Part shown: positions 21,762-31,116 of the stretch, one piece after another
Numbering within the stretch: the stretch's first letter is position 1
Layout of the letters: each line of letters begins with the position of its first letter
Assembly: GCA_964036045.1 (NCBI GenBank)
Contig: OZ038388.1
Coordinates: forward strand, 31,641,759 to 31,705,758
Origin: Eutreptiella sp. 'Long Island Sound 2002'
Lineage: Eukaryota > Euglenozoa > Euglenophyceae > Eutreptiales > Eutreptiaceae
Direction of reading: 5' to 3'
Length of the DNA stretch: 64,000 bases
Notes under the pieces: generated by a model
Told to the model about the DNA's origin: nothing
Database searches by the model: none
What the model saw: only the letters and a program-made list of their open reading frames with translations
Program-made: the position numbers and the translations under genes

Positions 21762-22081
21762 GTCGAGAAGTTTGGAACTGCTACTATCCATGTTGTAGGT
21801 GGTTCGTCGCAGCCATCATACTTCATGGGGCACATTTTGGAAGAACCTCATGAACATGCGGATGTCTCAACATATCTGGTTTCACCCGAACTTGTGGTTT
21901 TATTCCAACGGCACGGAGGCTGGGGGGCAACGGGTGCTATGCTTTTGGCCGATGGGAAGCGCCCCCTCCGGTACACAAACAACCCATTGGAGCAGCATAG
22001 CACCTAAGACCGGGGGATTTACTCTAGTCGGGGGAGTAGAGTTGGGTCATTATGACCTTATGGGCTGTATCCCGACATTCC
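21762..22081 (+). repeat. ~320-bp structured module, copy 1a
   Basis: One of four copies of a module with nested inverted repeats. The outer arms are GGTGCTATGC at 21933-21942 and GCATAGCACC at 21995-22004. The inner arms are CCGATGGG at 21949-21956 and CCCATTGG at 21983-21990 (one G-T). A hairpin with arms ACTCTA and TAGAGT spans 22021-22042, followed by GGTCATTATGACC at 22045-22057. Between the inner arms sits GCGCCCCCTCCGG, and the later hairpin loop contains CGGGGG, so a pseudoknot is possible. There is no coding potential. Confidence 0.8.
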
Positions 22082-22539
22082 AATCATTTTTCAATTTTCC
22101 AGGCCATTCGGTCCGGCTGTTTCTTTTATTCCAAAGTAAGTACAGGCACAAACGTCTTCAAGGCACGACCTTTTTAACACTCCGGCTTCGCCAAATTTTT
22201 TTGGTTCGTGGAACGTAGTAGGATTCTCTTGACTTGAATTACTACATGCTTTGAGCGCCAGATTGTGCCACACAAAATGTCGTTTGTTGCTCTTTGAAGA
22301 TCCCGCCCTCGAAGCTTAGCCCGGCACGAGGTAGCGGTTGTGTGGGGCGAAACGAGCCAATGGCCCACAATACCGTTGGACCCAGCGATCGTTTTACCGG
22401 TGTACATCGCCCTGAAGATCCCGTGGGTACGACGGGTATCGTACCGAACAAGTGGGGAGGTATTGTATGGTATTGTATGGCGTTCTTGAGTTGTTAAATG
22501 CGATCCTTGACATTAGGTGGGGTCATTAAGCATGGATTG
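22082..22539 (+). other. Intergenic spacer with SINE-like fragment and small hairpin
   Basis: Mostly unique sequence. Bases about 22248-22320 (ATGCTTTGAGCGCCAGATT ... TGAAGATCC) resemble 48484-48560 inside an HSP70 intron. A perfect short hairpin with arms GGTACGA and TCGTACC lies near 22426-22445. No gene was recognised. Confidence 0.5.
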
Positions 22540-22968
22540 AACGTTTATACAACGTGCATTTTGTGGGGGAATGTTCGGATGGGCAAGTGGGCTTTCCCTT
22601 GCTGCTGAACATAAGTTGCAATTTCACCAACTCTCACGTGGGGCAAGAGGTTTGGAAGTGTTCCTGTCCATGTTGTATGTGGTTTGGCGCAACCATCATA
22701 CGTCATGGGCCACATTTAGGAAAAACCTCTGCCATGGAAAATGTGCATGTCTCAAGATATCTAGGTTTACCAAGTCTTGTGGTTTGGTGCCAACGGCCAG
22801 AGGGTAGGGGGCAACGGGTGCTATGCTCTTGGCCAGTGGAAACCGCCCCCTCCGGTATACAAACAACCCATCGGAGCAGCGTAGCACCTAAGACCGGGGG
22901 ATTTACTCTAGTCGGGGGAGTAGAGTTACGTCATCGTGACCTTATGGGCTGTATCCCCACATTGTACT
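22540..22968 (+). repeat. Hairpin unit plus ~320-bp module, copy 1b
   Basis: A single GCTTT hairpin (GCAAG at 22583-22587, loop 22591-22595, CTTGC at 22598-22602) is followed by a second module copy from about 22640. The outer arms GGTGCTATGC and GCGTAGCACC are kept (T-G in place of T-A). The inner stem is damaged (CCAGTGG), and ACTCTA...TAGAGT and GTCATCGTGAC are present. It closely matches 40100-40542. Confidence 0.8.
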
Positions 22969-23216
22969 AATTTTCCAATTGTTCGTGTACATTTGTGTGC
23001 CCGACCATGTTATACCACAATGACAAGATTGCCACAAAACGTGGCACACAAAGCATGGCAAGTAGGCTTTCTCTTGCCATTTCATTGGGGAGTCAATGTA
23101 TATGATGTCTTTTCAGATGCCTTGACATGTTACAAATTTGATTACCAATTTTCGACTAGGGACTCACAACCACTCCCACCATCCATTACGTACAATCGCT
23201 TGGTATGCGTTGTGCA
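22969..23216 (+). other. Spacer with one GCTTT hairpin
   Basis: The hairpin has arms ATGGCAAG at 23055-23062 and CTTGCCAT at 23073-23080, unpaired T, AG, loop GCTTT, CT. The stretch is repeated with decay at 40543-40779. No gene was recognised. Confidence 0.7.
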
Positions 23217-24325
23217 AGACTAGGACCCAGCTCGGTCCTAGTTCGAGTCTTGATTACCGAGCTGGGTTTACCCTGTTGAGGTTTTACACCACCTTTTAGG
23301 GTCCAAGGCTGAGCAACACGTTTTAGCAGCAGCAAGCAGCAGCACCAGCAGCAGCAGGCGCATAAAAAGTCCTTGCGACCACACCGCGGCTCAAAACCGG
23401 CATCCAAGTAGCTCCAAACGACCGGGGACCTAAGCCGCATCACCACAAACAAGTTTCGTTGCGTTTTGAGCCGTCTAGCCCGTTCTACGGCCGATTTAGT
23501 GTCCAAAAATGGCCGTTTTTGGGCTGTTTTCGGCTGTTTTTAGGACGATCGGCCTGAAAGTTCAGGACGATCGCCGCTACGCCAAGCAGGTGTTTCCCAT
23601 GAGGGCCGTTGTTCTTCCATGGCGATTGGGCTATCAAATGATGGCAAATGGGTGTTCAATAAGGCGTGTGCCACGCCGTGGTGCCACGCGGTGGTCCATT
23701 TTCAGGTGAAAATGAGCCGTTTTTGAGCCGTATCTCAGGACAATCGTTGTAACCATGGAGGCACATCTCTAAGGCAAGCGGTCTTTCTTCAGCGGTGATT
23801 TCCAATGCGTTACGCAAGACTAGGACCCAGCTCGGTCCTAGTTCGAGTCTTGATTACCCAGCTGGGTTTACCCTGTCGAGGTTTTACACCAACTTTTAGG
23901 GTCCAAGGCTGAGCAACACGTTTTAGCAGCAGCAAGCAGCCGCAGCAGCAGCAGGCGCATAAAAAGTCCTTGCGACCACACCGCGGCTCAAAACCGGCAT
24001 CCAAGTAGCTCAAAACGACCGGGGAGCCAAGGCGCATCACCACAAACAAGTTTCGTTGCATTTCGAGCCGTCTAGCCCGTTCTACGGCCGATTTAGTGTC
24101 CAAAAAAGGCTGTTTTTGGGCTGTTTTCGGCTGTTTTCGGGACGATCGTCCTGAAAGTTCAGGACGATCGCCGCTGCGCCAAGCAGGTGTTTCCGATGAG
24201 GGCCGTTGTTCTTTCATGGCGATTGGGCTATCAAAGGGTGGCAAATGGGTGTTCAATAAGGCGTGTACCACGCCGTGGTGCCACGCGGTGGTCCATTTTC
24301 AGGTGAAAATGAGCCGTTTTTGAGC
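23217..24325 (+). repeat. ~600-bp satellite array, block 2
   Basis: Nearly two satellite units with the same landmarks as block 1 (GGACCCAGCTCGGTCC near 23223 and 23823), CAG microsatellite and CAGGACGATCG palindromes, some with one-base changes. It marks the start of the second macro-unit. Confidence 0.93.
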
Positions 24326-25020
24326 CGAGGCGCATCACCACAAAAAAGTCTCGTTGCGTTTTGAGCCGTCTAGCCCGTTCTGCGGCCGATTTAGTGTCCA
24401 AAAAAGGCCGTTTTTGGGCTCTTTTTGGCCGTTTTCATGACGATCGTTGGTTTGTCCAGTAGCCGCTACATTGTGGCTCAAAACCGGCATCCAAGTAGCT
24501 CAAAACGACCGGGTAGCAACCGCGCATCACGGGAAACAGGTTTTGTGCCGTTTCTAGCCGTCTAGTCCGTTTCACGGCCGATTTAGTGTCCAAAAATGGC
24601 CGTTTTTGGGCTGTTTTCGGGCGATCGTCCTGAAAACTCACAACAATCCTTTGTTTGTCCATTAGGGGATACACCGTGGCTCAAAACCGGCATCTAAGTA
24701 GCTCAAACCAACCGGGGAGCAAAGGCGCATGACGGCAAAAAGGTTTCGTGCCGTTTCGAGCCGTCTACCTCGTTCTAGGGCCGATTTAGCATCCAAAAAT
24801 GACCGTTTTTGGGTGGTTTTGAGGACAATTGTCCTGAAAACTCAGGACGATCGTTGGTTTGTCCAGTCAACGCCGTTGTTCTCGCACAACGATTAGACAA
24901 TCAAATGATTGCAAATCAGTGATGAAGATGGCATCTTCCGCACCGCGGTGTCTTCCCGTGGTCCATTTGGGGTGAATAATGAGCGTTTTTGAGTTAGTGG
25001 TCAAGAGCGTACATGGTAGG
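24326..25020 (+). repeat. Decayed satellite tail and spacer, copy 2
   Basis: Almost base-for-base the same as 9140-9840. It contains shortened satellite pieces and then AT-richer spacer, with no gene. Confidence 0.8.
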
Positions 25021-25061
25021 AGCAAGCAACTCTCAACACCCGTCAATCCATATGTGGCTTT

Positions 25062-25441
25062 GTTGCCATGTAGGCTTTCTCATGGCATCCAAGCGGATTG
25101 TTATGTACGTTCCTTGGTTGCCGTGTAGGCTTTCTCACAGCAATCAAACTAATATTGACTTTGTCCGATGAGGGAACACAAGTGTTTGTTTGATGAGTGC
25201 ACTTGCTCCATATGTGCCTTTGTTGCCATGTAGGCTTTCTCATGGCATCAAAACGTGCTTGTTATGTGGGTACCTTGGTTGCCGTGTAGGCTTTCTCACG
25301 GCAATCAAGCCATTTCACTTTCCAACGAGGAACACCTATGATGTTTGCCTTTGTTGCCATGTAGGCTTTCTCATGGCATCAAAACGTGCTTGTTATGTGG
25401 CTACCTTGGTTGCCGTGTAGGCTTTCTCACGGCAATCAAGC
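25062..25441 (+). repeat. Hairpin cluster upstream of Helitron copy 2
   Basis: The same six hairpins as in copy 1, shifted by 15184 bases (first arm TGCCATG at 25064-25070). The 131-bp tandem duplication is also kept, so it predates the large duplication. Confidence 0.9.
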
Positions 25442-25575
25442 CATTTCACTTTCCAACGAGGAACACCTATGATGTTTGACCATGCTATGGTTAGTTCCCA
25501 ATTTGTGTCCCTTTATGGACGCTTAGTTGCTTTTTTTGTCACCATCCTTTGGTGTGGATTTTATTATTTGGACAC

Positions 25576-26565
25576 ATGCCGACGCCTTCACTGACCGACA
25601 AAGATTGTCATGATGTGGCTCGCCTATGGGGATGGAAGTGGGTACGCCAAGACAACCAAGACATGAAGGCCAAGGCGGTCATGCGGTGGACTTGTGCATC
25701 TTGTGGAGAATCCAAGAATGTACGGTTTGATAACATGAAGAAGTTTGGTCCGAGAAAGCACAAGTGTTCAAAACAATCTCCACCACAAGGGAATGAGGAT
25801 AATGCGAACGCAAAAGACGGTCGCCCATCCGTCAGCACGTTGCATTGCAATCAACTTGCGGCCGAATATGGATGTGATTGGTTGGGGGTGCTTGTGGACA
25901 ACGTCATGCATGTAAACGACTCGCTCATTTCCTCAATTTGTGTGATGCGTTGGCAATGTTGGGGTTGTACCACCAATTTCGATCGTACATACAACAAGAT
26001 GAAGAGTCGAGGCTTTGTTTGCTCCACCTGTAACGCATCACAATGTAAGAAGGACAAAAAGCGCGCAGGGAATGCGGGCTCCAAGGAGAAAAAGCAACGG
26101 GCGGGGCAAGCGGGTGGTGTGGTGGCATCCCGAGAGGACAAGGAGCGGGCAGGGCAAGCGGGCTCCAAGGAGAACAAGCAGCGGGCAGGGCAAGCGGGTG
26201 GTGTGGTGGCATCCCGAGAGGACAAGCAGCGTGCAGGGCAAGCGGGCTCCAAGGAGAACAAGCAGCGCGCAGGGCAAGCGGGCTCCAAGGAGAACAAGCA
26301 GCGGGCAGGGCAAGCGGGCTCCAAGGAGGACCAGCAGCGGGCAGGGCAAGCGGGCTCCAAGGAGAACAAGCAGCGGGCAGGGCAAGCGGGCTCCAAGGAG
26401 GACAAGCAGCGCTTAGGGCAAGTGGGCTCCAAGGAGAACAAGCAGCGGGCAGGGCAAGCGGGCTCCAAGGAGGACAAGCAGCGGGCGGGACAGGCTAGCC
26501 CTAAGGAGGACAAGCAACGGGCGGGGCAAGCAGGCTCTAAGGAGGATAAGCAACGGGCAGGGTAA
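25576..26565 (+). CDS. Helitron zinc-ribbon ORF with 12-residue repeats, copy 2
   Basis: Intact counterpart of the copy 1 ORF. I chose ATG 25576 (MPTPSLTDKDC); the open frame reaches upstream to a TTG at 25549. Two zinc-ribbon-like modules are visible: CASCGE with KHKC, then CWGC with VCSTC. Between them is a conserved hydrophobic stretch (YGCDWLGVLVDN). About twelve 12-residue repeats (AGSKEDKQRAGQ type) follow, two of them replaced by GGVVASREDK. The frame ends at TAA 26563-26565 but continues in phase into the Rep/helicase frame (SGAVRRALNYARE). It may be the N-terminus of one large protein split by a shared stop. A DNA- or RNA-binding role is inference. Confidence 0.8.
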   Translation: MPTPSLTDKDCHDVARLWGWKWVRQDNQDMKAKAVMRWTCASCGESKNVRFDNMKKFGPRKHKCSKQSPPQGNEDNANAKDGRPSVSTLHCNQLAAEYGCDWLGVLVDNVMHVNDSLISSICVMRWQCWGCTTNFDRTYNKMKSRGFVCSTCNASQCKKDKKRAGNAGSKEKKQRAGQAGGVVASREDKERAGQAGSKENKQRAGQAGGVVASREDKQRAGQAGSKENKQRAGQAGSKENKQRAGQAGSKEDQQRAGQAGSKENKQRAGQAGSKEDKQRLGQVGSKENKQRAGQAGSKEDKQRAGQASPKEDKQRAGQAGSKEDKQRAG

Positions 26566-26586
26566 TCCGGGGCCGTTCGGCGTGCT

Positions 26587-29500
26587 TTGAATTATGCACG
26601 TGAAACCTTGGCAAGCCAATCAACACAAGCCCTTCAGCATATGTGGGAGAGAGGCGATGAGATAGAACCGCCCGGATCCGTTGTGGATGAAGATGAGGAA
26701 GCCATGCTGCAATCGGTTGCAGGCCCATCACCTGATGAGTTTACGAGATCAAAGGTTGGCACATCTCTTGCTTCAACTGTGAGAGGCTTTTGGGAGCAAA
26801 CTGGAATGGATAGATTTCCGGTTCAACCTGCAGCCAATTTGGAGAGTTGTGAGTCTTTGGAGTCATTGGTGCGAGCTATACTGGATGAGAAGGTGGACAC
26901 CGTGGATATGGTGGCGTTGGCCAAAGAGTGGCACAAAAAAGTCGGAGTATGCGAGGACATTCAATCTTGCGGGTGCTGCGGAGTGAGAGATTTCCAACAA
27001 GTGAAGGAAGTGGAGGTATCCAAGTTGGACCTTTTAATGTTGGACACAGAACAAGTTTCATGGTACCATGGGATTCCCATTCAGTATCGCAAGTATGCCG
27101 CGGTCTTTGAACAAGACACAAGGCTATATTGGTTGCACCATGATCTTGTATCTAATGGTGCAGTGCAATTGTGTAATTCATGTCATCGGAGTTTGTTTCA
27201 TCCAAAGAAAGGTCAAGTGCCACCAAATGCCATTGCTAGTGGCAAGCATTTTGGTAAGCGATGCGACTTACCGGAGTTAACGGATTTGGAGGAGCGTATG
27301 TTGGGACGAATGCGGACGACAGCAAACACCGTGAAGCTTGTTAGTGCCAAGAATGGTGCAACATCGCAATGGGGTGTTCGAGGACATGCCATTTCTGTAC
27401 CGCATGATGGACCCGAAGTGTTGGCAGCACGTCTACCGGATGTAGAGGCTCTTGTAGGTACGAAGGTCATTTTTGTGGGACTGCGCCGTGATGCGGAGGC
27501 AATGCGTCGTGATCAACACTGCAAAGAACGAGTAGAGCGAATCTTCACACCGCGATTGGATCGATTGGTTCAATGGTTGCGAGTTTTGAAAGTGATCAAT
27601 CCGGAATATGCCAACGTCGAAATCTTGGAGGTTGCACCACCTGAAGTGGTTGATTTTCCAAATGCCGTATTTGACAATATGTCGATTGGTGATCATCCAG
27701 ACGTGATTGCAGCCGAAAAGCAATCCGGTGCGGACATTGCAAGAGCAAGAAAAGGTGACTTGGATGATGGTGAGGTAATATTGGATGCTGTTATGCTGTC
27801 GGATGGAGCATTATTGAATCGAGATGGGAACGATGTGCCACAAGTTCTTCAATCTATCAAGGAGGTGCTAGCGGACCGTCGTAACAGTATAGTTCGACGA
27901 GAAGAGGTTGCCATGAACGAGTTTGAGGCCAATGACCGCCTTTTGACGTTGTCCTTTCCTTCGTTGTTTATGTTTGGAAGTGGTATCAAGCGGCCATGTG
28001 GAGTTTCGGAAGCGGATACAAGGCACATGTTGTTGCAATATGATAATCGCTTTGCTGAAGCCCGCGCCTATTGTTTGTTGCTCTTTAATCAAAAGTTTCG
28101 CCACACAGCAGCATTGCGAAGCGTCAGAGACGCCATTTATGCCAATCCCAATCGAATGAAGGCCTTTGAGACGGCCACCAACACGCCCAATCTTGAGGAA
28201 GATTTGAAGAAGGCAGAAGCAAACCCCCAAGGAAAAGAAGCGCGACACCTTGTGCACATATTCATGCCTTTGTTCCGGACTTGCCATGCAGCGGTGCCCT
28301 TCAGCACTTTGGAGCGGTATGCCGTGATGGGGAAGATGAATAGTATGATGCTGTTCTTTGGGCCTCCAAGTCTCTTCTACACGGTTGCACCAAATGATAT
28401 AGACAACGAGTTGTCTTTATGTTTGTCGATGGGTGATCGCCAAGCCCGTGTTCCATTGCCGCGGCGATTTGAAGCGTTATCCAAGAACCCTGTGGCCGCC
28501 GCACGCATTTTTGAGCGACAAGTGCGGGCTTTCTTGGAGATTTTGCTAGGTCTTCCGAGTTCCAAGCAAACCAAGAAAGATCGTGCGGTGTGCAACCGTA
28601 AGAAGGGTCTATTTGGTACATGTGTGGCCCATTGCACATGCTACGAGTGCCAAGGCCGAGGCTCTCTCCATTTCCATGGTCACTTTTGGGGTGGCATTCC
28701 CCCATGGTTGTTGGACATGGTTGTGGGGAATAGCGAGCTTGTGAAAGTTGTGGCCACGGTGTTGGATCAACAAATATGTGCCGCATTGGATGCCCATATT
28801 CACCTGGATTATGAGCATAGACTAAAGCACAAGGTTGAAGCCCCACGGATGCTAGAGGAGAAGCAACTTTTGCCTCCATTGCCGGACGACCCCCATGAAG
28901 CGGCACGGGAAATTGAACAGTTTGCCTCCAAGGTCTTTGGACACATTCAAATCCACAGGTGTCTCATTGCTAGTTGCGGTAAACCACCAGAAGGAAAGAG
29001 CGGGTGCCGTTTTGGGTTGCCTCGTGCAGCAGGAGAAGGGTACAGTGAAACACGGCCACATTTCTTTGTGGCGTATCATACCCCTTCAGGAAGGCACAAC
29101 ATCCGGATGTATGAGTCGGAAGTAGAATTCGATGCCAATGATGAAAAGGTAAGCCGTGTTCTCGTCATATGGGAGTTGCAACGGCCACATCCTTGTGATG
29201 GACGTGTAGTTGAAACCAACAAGCTCTTGGCCTACCTGTATGCTAGCAACACAAATGTGCAATTCCTCGGAGGTGAGGACGTGCTAGTTGCTGTGGCCAA
29301 ATACGTTGTTGGTTACTGTAGCAAGAATCCGGTAAGGATTGCCAATGTGTTGAGCACAATTCGTCAAGTGACTCGTGAGGTGGACAAAATGGACACCACG
29401 GAGTTTGCACAACCCGGAGAGAAGGAGGCCTTGTTGCTAAAGCGCATCATCAACTCGTTGGACAAGAAGGTGGAATTTAGTGCGCAAATGGCAGCCGTCT

Positions 29501-31116
29501 CCTTGTTGGGATATCCCTCATGGCATTGCTCTCACACGTTTGCCGTTGTGCATCCTTGGAGCACTGTAACCACCATTCCTACTTTATTCAGTGGAATGTT
29601 GGAAGATGGAGGCGGGGAGAGTACAAGTGATGATGAAGGTCATGCAAACTTGCAGAATATTTGTGTAGATGCGCCATCCATTTCGTCATCTGGCTCAGAT
29701 GTGGTGGATGATGATCCCTTGGCAACATCAAATGTTGATATGCAGCAAGCATCACAAACGCCAACACATCCGCCTCCCAATGACAATGGCAGAGGTTCTT
29801 CTGAGGATGACCAAGAAGACAACAATACTCTTGTGGAACACCTGAACTCTTTGACAATGGATGTGGCGCAATCCGATGCGGATGCAACATGCCGAGCGTA
29901 CCTTTACACAGTGGGTGAAGGATTGGAAGCCAAGCAAATTGCTATCACGCCCGCCATCAATTATGCTTGTCGTGGCAAGCGGCTTAGGGCCCTTTGCGCT
30001 CTTGAGTATTATTGTCTCATCAAAATAGAGCAACAGCGTGCAACGGACCCTATTGAAGTTACCGATGGAGTCAATGATGGACGCCCCGAAAATGCCATGT
30101 TTGATTTCCATCCCCGGCATGTGCTTGATGATAGTAATTACGTGCAATACCTAGTGTCACAATCTAGGTGCCCTATCTTGGCAGGGAAGCGCATGCCCGT
30201 GTGGCCCGGCGTGGATGGTAGTGCTCGCACAAGGAAGGCATGGGCCAAGTTTGTCATGTGCAATTTTGTTCCTTGGGATATCGAACTACCGCCCCAAATC
30301 ACTTGGAACGATTACTTGCAATGGGAGGAACATTGCAAGACCGCACATGCAAGCTACTTGGAGCGCAGTCGGCATTCCATGGTTGTCCGGTTGAAGAAGA
30401 TTGGGCACTATGATCGTTTGCGAAAGTCATTGACGGATGACATTCGAAAGCGTTGTAGGAAGATTCGGGGTGTGAGGCACCCGTTGGATGTTGATTTCAA
30501 CGCGGGTAAGGAGATGGCAGAGCTGAAGCAAACGAGAACGGAGGTGAAAGATACCCGGTTCGCCGAAGCGGTGCAGGATATGCAAGAAGCAATTCAAAAA
30601 GCCCAAAACGCAACTAAAAAAGGACGTTCGGCTTCAAGTGAGGAGTTTGATATTCTCAAAGAAGCCTTGAATTTGCAATTGGGGCTGGCACCGGCAATGA
30701 GTCATGCCTCACGGGAAAAAGAAACAAAATTTCTTTATGCTTTGGGAGATGATGATCATTACCCACATGGAGATGATATTTACTCCCATGCCCAAAGAGT
30801 ATTCGATGATATCAAGGCTGAGGAGGAGTCACCGGAGACAGTTGTTTCTTCCACATGTGCTGGTCACACCAGATCAACAGGAAGTCTAGATCAAGAAGAG
30901 ATCATAGACAGGATCACAAATTACGTGAGGTTAGAGGCCACGTGCGACTCATCCGCAAAGCCAATTGCACCTTTAGTCTTCCTACATGCTGGCGGAGGAA
31001 CGGGAAAGAGTTGGGTGGCACGGGAAATCCATGCAAGATTACGTCAAAGTTTTGGTTGGAACGTTGTGCGATTTGTTGATCCATCGGGAATCGCCGCAAG
31101 TAATCTAGCAAGGTGA
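26587..31116 (+). CDS. Helitron Rep and PIF1 N-terminal part, copy 2, ended by TGA
   Basis: The open frame begins at a TTG; the first ATG is 26641 (MWERGDEIEPPG). Unlike copy 1 it is collinear through the Cys-rich N-terminal segment, the DUF6570-like block (LPELTDLEERMLGR), the HUH motif LHFHGHFWGG near 28666-28695, the KYVVGYCSK two-tyrosine motif, an acidic linker, and Walker A GGGTGKS near 31000. It ends at TGA 31114-31116, where copy 1 reads AEGSTIHHA, by base substitution without change of length. Two indels relative to copy 1 (three bases gained near 28110, nine lost near 28460) both keep the frame. Together with the next frame it would give about 2268 residues. Rep nicks DNA and joins through the catalytic tyrosines. 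Confidence 0.9.
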   Translation: MNYARETLASQSTQALQHMWERGDEIEPPGSVVDEDEEAMLQSVAGPSPDEFTRSKVGTSLASTVRGFWEQTGMDRFPVQPAANLESCESLESLVRAILDEKVDTVDMVALAKEWHKKVGVCEDIQSCGCCGVRDFQQVKEVEVSKLDLLMLDTEQVSWYHGIPIQYRKYAAVFEQDTRLYWLHHDLVSNGAVQLCNSCHRSLFHPKKGQVPPNAIASGKHFGKRCDLPELTDLEERMLGRMRTTANTVKLVSAKNGATSQWGVRGHAISVPHDGPEVLAARLPDVEALVGTKVIFVGLRRDAEAMRRDQHCKERVERIFTPRLDRLVQWLRVLKVINPEYANVEILEVAPPEVVDFPNAVFDNMSIGDHPDVIAAEKQSGADIARARKGDLDDGEVILDAVMLSDGALLNRDGNDVPQVLQSIKEVLADRRNSIVRREEVAMNEFEANDRLLTLSFPSLFMFGSGIKRPCGVSEADTRHMLLQYDNRFAEARAYCLLLFNQKFRHTAALRSVRDAIYANPNRMKAFETATNTPNLEEDLKKAEANPQGKEARHLVHIFMPLFRTCHAAVPFSTLERYAVMGKMNSMMLFFGPPSLFYTVAPNDIDNELSLCLSMGDRQARVPLPRRFEALSKNPVAAARIFERQVRAFLEILLGLPSSKQTKKDRAVCNRKKGLFGTCVAHCTCYECQGRGSLHFHGHFWGGIPPWLLDMVVGNSELVKVVATVLDQQICAALDAHIHLDYEHRLKHKVEAPRMLEEKQLLPPLPDDPHEAAREIEQFASKVFGHIQIHRCLIASCGKPPEGKSGCRFGLPRAAGEGYSETRPHFFVAYHTPSGRHNIRMYESEVEFDANDEKVSRVLVIWELQRPHPCDGRVVETNKLLAYLYASNTNVQFLGGEDVLVAVAKYVVGYCSKNPVRIANVLSTIRQVTREVDKMDTTEFAQPGEKEALLLKRIINSLDKKVEFSAQMAAVSLLGYPSWHCSHTFAVVHPWSTVTTIPTLFSGMLEDGGGESTSDDEGHANLQNICVDAPSISSSGSDVVDDDPLATSNVDMQQASQTPTHPPPNDNGRGSSEDDQEDNNTLVEHLNSLTMDVAQSDADATCRAYLYTVGEGLEAKQIAITPAINYACRGKRLRALCALEYYCLIKIEQQRATDPIEVTDGVNDGRPENAMFDFHPRHVLDDSNYVQYLVSQSRCPILAGKRMPVWPGVDGSARTRKAWAKFVMCNFVPWDIELPPQITWNDYLQWEEHCKTAHASYLERSRHSMVVRLKKIGHYDRLRKSLTDDIRKRCRKIRGVRHPLDVDFNAGKEMAELKQTRTEVKDTRFAEAVQDMQEAIQKAQNATKKGRSASSEEFDILKEALNLQLGLAPAMSHASREKETKFLYALGDDDHYPHGDDIYSHAQRVFDDIKAEEESPETVVSSTCAGHTRSTGSLDQEEIIDRITNYVRLEATCDSSAKPIAPLVFLHAGGGTGKSWVAREIHARLRQSFGWNVVRFVDPSGIAASNLAR

